From the NCBI GenBank assembly GCA_002371715.1, contig DFGF01000134.1, positions 55,527 to 61,842 of the forward strand: a stretch of 6,316 nt of DNA. Reading direction: 5' to 3'. This DNA is from Prevotella sp. UBA3757. Its GTDB lineage: Bacteria > Bacteroidota > Bacteroidia > Bacteroidales > Bacteroidaceae. Shown here in pieces: positions 1-6,309 of the stretch; position 1 is the first letter of the stretch; each line of letters opens with the position of its first letter. The translations under genes and the position numbers were made by a program. The notes under the pieces are model-generated. The model had not been told where the DNA came from. It was given only the letters and a program-made list of their open reading frames with translations, and did not search any database.

Positions 1-1
1 A

Positions 2-57
2 TTTCACAATTTTACAATTGATTACTCAATTTCCCATTTTCTCAATGCCTCAATTCC
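2..57. repeat. Imperfect 8-nt tandem repeat at the bamD 3' end
   Basis: The AT-rich stretch after bamD falls into seven consecutive 8-nt blocks. The four at 26-57 are clearly related (tcaatttc, ccattttc, tcaatgcc, tcaattcc). Two more at 2-17 resemble each other (tttcacaa, ttttacaa), with a weaker block at 18-25. The bamD stop codon (TCA on the plus strand at 50-52) lies in the last unit, so the array starts inside the gene end. No inverted repeat with a T-run is visible, so this is not an obvious intrinsic terminator. Short CAATT-type repeats between genes are common in Prevotella-like genomes; any role is unknown. Confidence 0.5.
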
Positions 58-886
58 CTCCGCTGCCGGTGAACTTCTTGCACTTGGCAATGTACTTCTC
101 GGCCGTCTTGACCTCCTCCGACTCGGGAAACTCGTTCATGAATCCGTAGCACTCGTCCTCGGCGTCGCGATAGCGCTCCACGCGCTTCTCGTCGGAACTG
201 TTCTCGGCCAGCGAATACTTGCTCTTCATGATGAGCACGGAGAATTCTTCGCGCAGCTCGGTATAAGGATACTGCTTCAGCGCGTTCTGGGCCGTAATGA
301 TGCAGGCCTCGTAGTTCGACTCGGTATTGGCATTGATATTACCGAAATAGCCGCCAAGGTTATAGTACAGCTTGGCCGAGAGATACTCCTTGCGCACCAG
401 GTTGTCCTGCAGGGCAAACAAGCGCTGCTGAGCCTCCTCGCGCATCTTGGAGTCGGGATAATAGTCCAGGAAATTCTGGTAGGCATTAATGGCACCCACC
501 GTCGGCGTCTGGTCCAGACGGGGCTCGGGCACGCTCTGGTAGAGCGACTGGCCGATATGGTAGCAAGCCTGCTCGGCATAGTCGCCCTTGGGATAGCTCT
601 GGAAGTACTTCTTGAACGTGGCACTGGCGGCCTCGTAGTCACGGTTGTAATATTCGGCCATCGCCAGCAGGTAAAGACTTTCCTGGGCGTTCTGACGCCC
701 CTTCTGCAACGTTACCTGGTCTGACAGCAGGGCGACGGCCTGCTGATACTTTCCCATGGCAAAACACTGCTTGGCATACTCGTATTTGTAGGCGTTGTCA
801 GCCGACCTGTAAACCTGGTTGAACTCGGAGGCGCAACTGGCAAAAAAGGCCATACAGCAGAGCGCGATAATAAAGTGTCTTTTCAT
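50..886 (-). CDS. bamD: Outer membrane protein assembly factor BamD (TPR lipoprotein)
   Basis: The 278-aa product fits BamD, the essential lipoprotein that works with BamA to fold beta-barrel proteins into the outer membrane from the periplasmic side. It begins with a Lys-Arg n-region and a hydrophobic stretch, then a lipobox-like FASC at residues 15-18, so Cys18 is the predicted lipidated residue. After it come helical TPR-like repeats: about 36-60 (YAKQCFAMGKYQQAV), 69-99 (aromatic-rich, ending YFQSYP) and 129-152, where AINAYQNFLDYYPDS matches the typical BamD/YfiO pattern. A charged C-terminal helix ends in GSGGN. Length is close to the family norm. The ATG at 886 is preferred because an in-frame TTG at 910 lies inside the -7 promoter box and would precede the signal peptide by eight residues. 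The leader is A-rich without a Shine-Dalgarno motif. The gene is divergent from uvrB. A generic TPR lipoprotein is the alternative, but length and motif order favour BamD. Confidence 0.88.
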   Translation of the reverse strand: MKRHFIIALCCMAFFASCASEFNQVYRSADNAYKYEYAKQCFAMGKYQQAVALLSDQVTLQKGRQNAQESLYLLAMAEYYNRDYEAASATFKKYFQSYPKGDYAEQACYHIGQSLYQSVPEPRLDQTPTVGAINAYQNFLDYYPDSKMREEAQQRLFALQDNLVRKEYLSAKLYYNLGGYFGNINANTESNYEACIITAQNALKQYPYTELREEFSVLIMKSKYSLAENSSDEKRVERYRDAEDECYGFMNEFPESEEVKTAEKYIAKCKKFTGSGGN

Positions 887-907
887 CACATTTAATTTTT
901 TGACGTG

Positions 908-938
908 CAAAATTACTAATTTCCCATGAGAAAAACAA
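908..938 (-). promoter_or_regulatory. Promoter of bamD (Bacteroidetes type)
   Basis: On the minus strand, TAATTTTG at 915-908 is a perfect match to the Bacteroidetes -7 box TAnnTTTG. A TTG at 938-936 lies 20 nt upstream, the expected place for the -33 element. Transcription would begin around 901-904, giving a leader of roughly 15-18 nt before the ATG at 886. The match is by eye; no mapped transcript start is available. Confidence 0.65.
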
Positions 939-951
939 GGTTTTTAGAAAA

Positions 952-986
952 AATTATCAATTATCAGTTGCCAATTATCAATTATT
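952..986. repeat. Heptamer tandem repeat, unit AATTATC
   Basis: Five 7-nt units run without a phase break: aattatc (952), aattatc (959), agttgcc (966), aattatc (973), aattatt (980). Three are identical, the last differs at one base, and the middle one is diverged. The diverged unit contains the TTG that serves as the -33 element of the uvrB promoter, and the array ends three bases before the -7 box. It therefore forms most of the core promoter spacer and the DNA just upstream. Confidence 0.75.
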
Positions 987-997
987 TGCTACCTTTG
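968..997 (+). promoter_or_regulatory. Promoter of uvrB (Bacteroidetes type)
   Basis: TTG at 968-970, a 19-nt spacer, and TACCTTTG at 990-997 match the -33/-7 consensus of Bacteroidetes housekeeping promoters. Only six bases separate the -7 box from the uvrB ATG at 1004, so the predicted transcript start is at or within a few bases of the start codon. I see no SOS-like operator (neither CTG-N10-CAG nor GAAC-type half-sites in inverted order) in 887-1003, so damage induction is not suggested by the sequence. Confidence 0.75.
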
Positions 998-1003
998 CAC
1001 CCT

Positions 1004-3034
1004 ATGAACTTCAAATTGACATCGAAATACAAGCCGACGGGCGACCAGCCCGAGGCTATCCAGCAACTGACGGAAGGCCTCTTGCGAGGTGATCGTGCCC
1101 AGGTGCTGCTGGGCGTGACAGGCTCCGGCAAGACATTTACTATGGCCAACGTGATTGCCAACGTCGGCAAACCTACGCTCGTGCTGTCACACAACAAGAC
1201 GCTGGCCGCGCAGCTTTACGAGGAGATGCGGGGCTTCTTCCCCGAAAACGCGGTAGAATATTATGTCAGTTATTATGACTACTACCAGCCGGAGGCCTAT
1301 CTGCCCACCACCGACACGTACATTGAGAAGGACCTGGCCATCAACGAGGAAATTGACCGGTTGCGACTTCGCGCCGTAAGCAGCTTGATGTCAGGTCGGA
1401 AGGACGTCATCGTTGTATCTTCTGTTTCGTGCATCTACGGTATGGGAAGCCCCATGGCGCTCAACGAGAACATCATCGAGATTCACTGCGGACAGCGCAT
1501 AGACCGCAATGTATTGTTAAGAAAACTGGTAGCTGCTCTCTACATCCGCAACGACGTCGACCTGAAGCGCGGCTGCTTCCGCGTGAAGGGCGACACCGTC
1601 GACATAGCTATGGCCTATAGCGAGGTCATCCTGCGCATCACGTTCTGGGACGACGAGATTGACGCCATCGAGGAGCTTGACGCGGTCACCATGCAGCGAC
1701 TGGACAAGTTTGAAGCCTACAAGCTCTATCCCGCCAATCTCTTCATGACCACCGAGGAACAGACGAACCTGGCCATACGCCACATTCAGGACGACCTGGT
1801 CAAGCAGGTGGCCTTCTTCGAGGAACAGGGCGATGCCATCAAGGCGCAACGCATCAAGGAGCGCGTAGAGTACGACATGGAAATGATCAAGGAACTGGGC
1901 CACTGCTCGGGCATCGAGAACTATTCGCGCTACTTCGATGGCCGTCAGGCTGGTGAACGGCCCTACTGCCTGCTCGACTTCTTTCCAGACGACTACTTGA
2001 TGATGATTGACGAAAGCCACGTCTCCGTGCCGCAGATTGGGGCCATGTGGGGCGGCGATCGCGCCCGCAAGACCAATCTGGTGGAGTACGGCTTCCGGCT
2101 GCCTGCCGCCTTCGACAACCGCCCCCTGACGTTCGACGAGTTCAAGTCGATGATGCACCAGGTCATCTATGTCTCGGCTACGCCTGCCGACTACGAACTC
2201 AACGAGGCCGAAGGCGTGGTCGTGGAACAGGTCATCCGCCCCACAGGCCTGCTGGACCCGGAGATTGAAGTACGACCCACGGAGAACCAGATTGACGACC
2301 TGATGGACGAAATCCAGCAGCGCATCGAGCGTCAGGAGCGCGTGCTCATCACGACGCTGACCAAGCGCATGGCCGAGGAACTGAGCGAATACCTGCTGAA
2401 CCACGGCGTCCGGACGGCCTACATCCATAGCGAGGTTACCACGCTGGACCGCGTAAAAATACTGGAGAACCTGCGCAACGGCACCTTCGACGTGCTGGTG
2501 GGCGTCAACCTGCTGCGCGAGGGCCTCGACCTGCCGGAGGTGTCGCTCGTGGCCATACTCGATGCCGACAAGGAGGGATTCCTGCGCTCGCACCGCAGCC
2601 TGACGCAGACGGCCGGCCGCGCCGCCCGCAACGTCAACGGCAAGGTCATCATGTACGCCGACCACATCACCGCTTCCATGCAGCTCACCATCGACGAGAC
2701 GCAGCGCCGGCGCACCAAGCAGCTGAAGTATAACGAGGAGCACGGCATCACTCCAACGCAAATCCAGAAAGCACTGAAACAGAGCGACCTGCGACAGCAG
2801 GAGGACGCCGCCGCAACGACGGGTGCTGTGGCCGCTACGGCCTACGTCGGACCCGTGCAGGGTGCTTATGCCGCCGACCCGGTCATTGAGCGCATGACGC
2901 GCCCGCAGCTGGAGAAGAGCATAGCCGAGACCACGCGCCTGATGAAGGAGGCTGCCAAGAACCTGGACTTCCTGCAAGCCGCCCAGTATCGCGACGAAAT
3001 CCTGAGGCTGCAGAAAGAGCTGGAACTGAAATAA
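1004..3034 (+). CDS. uvrB: UvrABC excinuclease subunit B
   Basis: The 676-aa product is UvrB, the helicase-fold ATPase that takes damaged DNA from UvrA, verifies the lesion and recruits UvrC for incision in nucleotide excision repair (cytoplasm). Visible landmarks: YKPTGDQPEAI at 9-19; Walker A GVTGSGKT at 37-44; the Tyr-rich beta-hairpin that clamps one DNA strand at about 86-110 (YYVSYYDYYQPEAYLP); DESH Walker B at 336-339; REGLDLPE (motif V region) at 505-512; QTAGRAARN (motif VI, arginine fingers) at 535-543; and a C-terminal UVR domain at about 632-668, which binds UvrC. An Ala-rich linker fills 600-626. All key residues seem intact and length is normal. The ATG at 1004 is chosen because MNFKLTSKYKPTGDQP is the standard UvrB N-terminus. 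An in-frame ATG at 926 would add 26 residues encoded by the promoter and heptamer repeat, and is rejected. The gene is divergent from bamD. Confidence 0.97.
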   Translation: MNFKLTSKYKPTGDQPEAIQQLTEGLLRGDRAQVLLGVTGSGKTFTMANVIANVGKPTLVLSHNKTLAAQLYEEMRGFFPENAVEYYVSYYDYYQPEAYLPTTDTYIEKDLAINEEIDRLRLRAVSSLMSGRKDVIVVSSVSCIYGMGSPMALNENIIEIHCGQRIDRNVLLRKLVAALYIRNDVDLKRGCFRVKGDTVDIAMAYSEVILRITFWDDEIDAIEELDAVTMQRLDKFEAYKLYPANLFMTTEEQTNLAIRHIQDDLVKQVAFFEEQGDAIKAQRIKERVEYDMEMIKELGHCSGIENYSRYFDGRQAGERPYCLLDFFPDDYLMMIDESHVSVPQIGAMWGGDRARKTNLVEYGFRLPAAFDNRPLTFDEFKSMMHQVIYVSATPADYELNEAEGVVVEQVIRPTGLLDPEIEVRPTENQIDDLMDEIQQRIERQERVLITTLTKRMAEELSEYLLNHGVRTAYIHSEVTTLDRVKILENLRNGTFDVLVGVNLLREGLDLPEVSLVAILDADKEGFLRSHRSLTQTAGRAARNVNGKVIMYADHITASMQLTIDETQRRRTKQLKYNEEHGITPTQIQKALKQSDLRQQEDAAATTGAVAATAYVGPVQGAYAADPVIERMTRPQLEKSIAETTRLMKEAAKNLDFLQAAQYRDEILRLQKELELK

Positions 3035-3149
3035 GATTAAAAAAACAAAAAAAACAGCCCTCACCACCCTTATGCGTGCACGAAAACGAATAAAAATTTG
3101 TACTTTTGTGCCGCATTTTGAATTTGTGACTAAATAAAAGAAAAGAAAT
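3035..3149 (+). promoter_or_regulatory. AT-rich intergenic region with promoter for the DUF4468-porin operon
   Basis: This 115-bp gap begins with long A-tracts (about 3038-3055) and contains TACTTTTG at 3101-3108, a perfect TAnnTTTG -7 box. No TTG sits at the expected -33 position. Instead an 8-bp perfect palindrome, CGTGCACG, occupies 3075-3082 there. Transcription would start near 3113-3115 and give a leader of about 35 nt that ends in an A/G-rich stretch (aaaagaaaagaaat) in place of a Shine-Dalgarno site. I find no hairpin followed by a T-run that would end uvrB transcription, so read-through into the operon remains possible. Confidence 0.55.
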
Positions 3150-3770
3150 ATGATGAGAAAATTATTCTTTACCGTACTGGCACTGGTGCCCATCACGCTC
3201 TGGGCCCAGGGCAACGTCTGGGAACCCGATGGCGGAAAACAGGCCCAGCAGGATGGCAGAAAACCAAAGGTCGAAGCAAAATACCTCAGGGGGGCTGTGC
3301 CCGAGGTGAACGGACAGGTCGTCTTCAGTCAGCACCTCGACGCTCCCGGCAAGTCGGCAGCCCAGGTCTACGACATCCTGATACAGGCCATGGAGCAGCT
3401 GACGCAGACGTCCGAACAGATTGAGTCGAAAATGGTGACGACCGACGCCCAGAAGCACGAGATTGTCGGCGCCTACCAAGAGTGGCTCGTCTTCAAGAGC
3501 ACGTCGCTCATGCTGGACCGCACGCGCTTCTTCTACGCCCTGAGCGTCAAGTGTGCCGACGGCGGCGCCGACATCGAAATGACGCGCATACGCTACCTCT
3601 ACGAGGAGGAGCGCGAACCGCAGCGCATGACCGCCGAGGAATGGATTACCGACAAGGAGTCCGTCAACAAGAAGAACACCAAGCTCCTGCCCATCAGCGG
3701 CAAGTTCCGCCGCAAGACCATTGACCGCAAGGACTTCCTGTTTAACAAACTCCAGTCGCTGCTGAAATGA
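3150..3770 (+). CDS. Secreted DUF4468 domain-containing protein
   Basis: The 206-aa product has a signal peptide at residues 1-19 (MMRKLFF start, hydrophobic core, LWAQ end), with likely cleavage after Ala19 and no lipobox cysteine, so a periplasmic or surface location is expected. A polar linker of about 30 residues follows. Residues about 50-204 match my recollection of DUF4468, a Bacteroidetes family described as TBP-like in fold: an initial strand (VNGQVVFSQHLDAPG), a helix (SAAQVYDILIQAMEQL), central strands containing DRTRFFYALSVKCADGGADI, and the closing GKFRRKTIDRKDFLFNKL helix. The biochemical role of the family is not known. Two adjacent ATGs (3150 and 3153) could each be the start; the difference is one Met. 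The TGA stop overlaps the next gene's ATG in ATGA at 3767-3770, so this is the first gene of a three-gene operon. The family call rests on remembered sequence pattern. Confidence 0.75.
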   Translation: MMRKLFFTVLALVPITLWAQGNVWEPDGGKQAQQDGRKPKVEAKYLRGAVPEVNGQVVFSQHLDAPGKSAAQVYDILIQAMEQLTQTSEQIESKMVTTDAQKHEIVGAYQEWLVFKSTSLMLDRTRFFYALSVKCADGGADIEMTRIRYLYEEEREPQRMTAEEWITDKESVNKKNTKLLPISGKFRRKTIDRKDFLFNKLQSLLK

Positions 3771-3934
3771 CCGTACGCTCCATACGCAACTGGCTCAACC
3801 TGCTCTTCGTCGTAGGCGCTGCCACGGGCATGCTGGTTTACTATCTGCACAATCACGACACGGGCACCTACATCATCCTGGGCTCCATGGTGTTTAAGTT
3901 CTTTGAAGTGTCGCTAAGACTGATGAAACTATGA
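3767..3934 (+). CDS. Small two-helix inner-membrane protein, unknown function
   Basis: This 55-aa reading frame starts at ATG 3767, within the stop of the DUF4468 gene (ATGA, 3767-3770), and ends at TGA 3932-3934, within the start of the porin gene (ATGA, 3931-3934). It fills the gap exactly, which strongly supports a real, translationally coupled gene. The product begins MTVRSIRNWLNLLF and has two hydrophobic segments, about 9-27 and 34-50, joined by a short polar loop HNHDTG at 28-33. Arg4 and Arg7 before helix 1 and Arg51 and Lys54 after helix 2 predict both ends in the cytoplasm and the loop in the periplasm (positive-inside rule). The second half (TGTYIILGSMVFKFFE) resembles small hypothetical proteins I recall from other Bacteroidales, but I cannot confirm that here. 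It has no catalytic motif. Possible roles, all inferred, include a membrane anchor or partner for the envelope proteins encoded on either side. Confidence 0.82.
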   Translation: MTVRSIRNWLNLLFVVGAATGMLVYYLHNHDTGTYIILGSMVFKFFEVSLRLMKL

Positions 3935-6309
3935 ACAGAAACCTCTACCGACTGATGCTCCTGCTCATCGCGGCCTGCATGTCACACCACGGCGTGCAGG
4001 CTCAGGTGTATAATGAGATGGATGCCGACGGCAACATCAACCAGTACGACGAAAGCGGCTACCAGAACTTCAACCCCAACAAGCGCGACTCCACCAAGAC
4101 CAACAAAGAGGTGCCCATGGGTGTCTGGGCGTGGAAGATTGACAGACTGTTCGGCGACATACGGCCCGCCGAGCTCGACACGATGCCCCACCTCTACCAG
4201 AACTCCATCTACAACACGGGGCTCTACGGCGAATACAACACTACGGGCAACAACTACTCGCCACGGCTGACACGCATCTTCATAGACCGCAGCAAGACCG
4301 ACGAGTTCTTCTTCACACAGCCCTACGACTACACCACGCGCCAGCCCGACGACTTCCTGTTCACCAACACGCTGTCGCCCTATACCCACATCTCCTACGA
4401 CAACTGCGGCGACAAGCAGCACGGCGAGGACCACATCGACGCCAAGTTCTCGGTCAATGCCAACAAGCGACTGGGCATGGGCTTCGACCTGGACTACCAC
4501 TACGGCATGGGCTACTACCAGGCGCAGAGCAACGCCAACTTCCGGGCCACGCTCTTCAGTTCCTATCGCGGAGACCGCTACCAGATGCACCTCATGGCCT
4601 CGCTCTACCACCGCAAGAATACGGAGAACGGCGGCATACAGAACGACAACCTCATCCGTCACCCCGAACTGGAGACCGTGCAGTACACCGAGGAGGAGAT
4701 TCCAACCGTGCTTACCAGCAACTGGAACCGCAACGACTCCTGGCACGTCTTCATGACCCATCGCTACAGCTTCGGATTCTATCGCAAGGTGAAGATGACC
4801 GACGAGGAAATCAAGGCCCGCAAGTTTGCCCTCGAGTCGGCCAGGAAAAACCAGGCTGCCAAGGACGCCAAGGACGGCGACGCCGACAAGAAGGACGGCT
4901 CGCGCGGACGCCAGAAGGACGACAAGACCGCCCAGCAGCAACCCGCCGGACGACCGAAGGACGCACGCATCATGGGCGACGAGCCCGCCAAGGGCAAGGA
5001 TGCCCAGACGGCCGACACCACCCGCATACAGGTCGAGTCGCTGGCACAGCTCGACAGCCTGAACCGCCAGAAGGCCATACAGGACTCCATCGACGCCACG
5101 ATGAAGAAGGAGTACGTGCCCGTCACCAGCATCATCCACACGCTGGACGTCAACAACTACAAGCGCATCTACCAGGCCTACGCCTCGCCAACGGACTACT
5201 ATGCCAACACGTACTACGACCTGAACGACGAGAACGCCTACCGCGGCGACTCCATCTACGACCAATACCGATACACGTCGGTCAAGAACACCCTCGGACT
5301 GGCACTGCTCGAAGGTTTCAACAAGTACGTCAAGGCCGGACTGAAGCTCTACGCATCGTTCGAGTACCGCAAGTACCAGATGCCCGACATCGTCGAGGGC
5401 ACCGACCGCTACGTGCTCAGCAGCTGGACAGGCCACTGCACCAGCATCGGCGCACAACTCGCCAAGACCCAGGGACAGACGCTGCACTTCAACCTCACGG
5501 GCGAACTGGGCGTCACCGGACGCGACGCCGGCGCACTGGCACTCGACTTCAACACCGACGTCAACTTCCGTCTCTTCGGCGACACCGTCAGGCTGGCTGC
5601 CAAGGCCTTCTTCCACCGCACCACGCCGCGCTACTTCCAGGAGCAGTACCACTCCAAGCACATCTGGTGGGACCAGTCGCTCTCCAGCGAGACACGCACT
5701 CACGTGGAAGGAATCTTCCGCTACGACAAGACCAACACCAGCCTGCGCGTGGCCGTCGACGAAATCCAGAACTACACCTACTTCGGCATGAGCTACGCCC
5801 TCGACGGCACCGCCCGCAAGCAGCTGACGGCCGGCGTCTACCAGTCGTCAGGCAACATCAACGTGCTCACCGCACAGCTGCGCCAGAACGTCCGTCTGGG
5901 CATACTCAACTGGGAGAACATCGTGACCTACCAGAACAGCAACAGCGACGCACTGCCGCTGCCCGACCTCAACCTCTGGTCGAACCTGTACCTGAAGTTC
6001 AAGATTGCACGCGTGCTCAGCGTCGAACTGGGCGGCTGCGTCACCTTCTTCACCAAGTATAACGCCCCCGACTACGTGCCACAGCTCAACCAGTTTGCCG
6101 TACAGCAGAATGCCGACAGCCGACAGGAGCTGGGAGGCTACCCCTGGGTCGACGTCTATGCCAACATGCACCTGAAGCGCGCCCGCTTCTTCATTGCCTT
6201 CAGCCACGTCAACGGCGGCTCTGGCGACAAGAACTACTTCCTCACGCCCCACTACCCCACCAACGGCCGCATCATGCACCTCGGCGTCTCCTGGAACTTC
6301 TACAATTAG
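3931..6309 (+). CDS. Putative outer-membrane porin (PF14121 / Porin_10 type)
   Basis: The 792-aa product carries a signal peptide (about 1-24, ending GVQA, followed by QVYNEMD), a short Asn/Asp-rich segment, and then a long beta-strand-rich region of alternating polar and aromatic residues. It matches the pattern I know for Bacteroidetes putative porins: VWAWKIDRLFGD near 65-76, LYQNSIYNTGLYGEYN, SPRLTRIFIDR near 110-120, FTNTLSPYTHISY, SVNANKRLGMGFDLDY, then SVKNTLGLALLEGFNKYVKAGL around 450-471. The chain ends in an aromatic strand, LGVSWNFYN. Such proteins sit in the outer membrane; the solute that passes is unknown. Residues about 288-395 contain a charged Lys/Asp/Gln-rich insertion between two barrel segments. 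The gene overlaps the small membrane gene by ATGA and has no recognisable promoter of its own. Codons ending in C (GAC, AAC, TAC, TTC) dominate, more than in bamD or uvrB, which suggests strong expression. The stop is TAG at 6307-6309, so the gene is complete. Confidence 0.82.
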   Translation: MNRNLYRLMLLLIAACMSHHGVQAQVYNEMDADGNINQYDESGYQNFNPNKRDSTKTNKEVPMGVWAWKIDRLFGDIRPAELDTMPHLYQNSIYNTGLYGEYNTTGNNYSPRLTRIFIDRSKTDEFFFTQPYDYTTRQPDDFLFTNTLSPYTHISYDNCGDKQHGEDHIDAKFSVNANKRLGMGFDLDYHYGMGYYQAQSNANFRATLFSSYRGDRYQMHLMASLYHRKNTENGGIQNDNLIRHPELETVQYTEEEIPTVLTSNWNRNDSWHVFMTHRYSFGFYRKVKMTDEEIKARKFALESARKNQAAKDAKDGDADKKDGSRGRQKDDKTAQQQPAGRPKDARIMGDEPAKGKDAQTADTTRIQVESLAQLDSLNRQKAIQDSIDATMKKEYVPVTSIIHTLDVNNYKRIYQAYASPTDYYANTYYDLNDENAYRGDSIYDQYRYTSVKNTLGLALLEGFNKYVKAGLKLYASFEYRKYQMPDIVEGTDRYVLSSWTGHCTSIGAQLAKTQGQTLHFNLTGELGVTGRDAGALALDFNTDVNFRLFGDTVRLAAKAFFHRTTPRYFQEQYHSKHIWWDQSLSSETRTHVEGIFRYDKTNTSLRVAVDEIQNYTYFGMSYALDGTARKQLTAGVYQSSGNINVLTAQLRQNVRLGILNWENIVTYQNSNSDALPLPDLNLWSNLYLKFKIARVLSVELGGCVTFFTKYNAPDYVPQLNQFAVQQNADSRQELGGYPWVDVYANMHLKRARFFIAFSHVNGGSGDKNYFLTPHYPTNGRIMHLGVSWNFYN
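4801..5100 (+). other. Lys-Asp-rich low-complexity insertion within the porin gene
   Basis: This segment encodes porin residues 291-390. The core (about 296-366) is rich in Lys, Asp, Ala, Gln and Arg, with almost no aromatic residues, unlike the flanking barrel strands HRYSFGFYRKV and EYVPVTSIIHTLDV. In-frame AAGGAC (Lys-Asp) occurs at 4861, 4870, 4891, 4915 and 4957, and AAGGAT at 4996. The second part (about 367-390) looks like an amphipathic helix (VESLAQLDSLNRQKAIQDSID). Both ends are in frame, and the gene reads through intact. Confidence 0.65.

Noticed and set aside
1..49. Start of a further minus-strand gene downstream of bamD
   Set aside because: The only ATG on that strand here (at 37) reaches a stop after three codons; no gene start is supported inside the window.
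887..910. Upstream TTG start for bamD at 910
   Set aside because: The TTG is part of the -7 promoter box, so it would not be within the transcript; the ATG at 886 directly precedes the lipoprotein signal peptide.
926..1003. 26-residue N-terminal extension of UvrB from the ATG at 926
   Set aside because: It would be encoded by the heptamer repeat and the uvrB promoter itself, and the known UvrB N-terminus begins at the Met of 1004.
3035..3060. Intrinsic terminator after uvrB
   Set aside because: The region has A-tracts but no GC-rich stem followed by a T-run on the coding strand.
1517..3214. 565-codon open frame on the minus strand opposite uvrB
   Set aside because: It lies opposite intact uvrB, crosses the intergenic promoter and enters the DUF4468 gene. 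The product has no recognisable domain and is the kind of shadow frame that GC-rich third positions produce.
3982..5703. 573-codon open frame on the minus strand opposite the porin gene
   Set aside because: Its translation is a Val/Leu/Gly-rich low-complexity sequence with no domain pattern, and it mirrors the C-ending codon bias of the porin gene. The plus-strand frame has a signal peptide, family motifs and an overlap with its neighbour.
1004..6309. Defence system, phage or mobile element
   Set aside because: All five genes fit housekeeping or envelope roles. I see no transposase, integrase, toxin-antitoxin pair, nuclease-effector pairing, CRISPR repeat or terminal inverted repeat.
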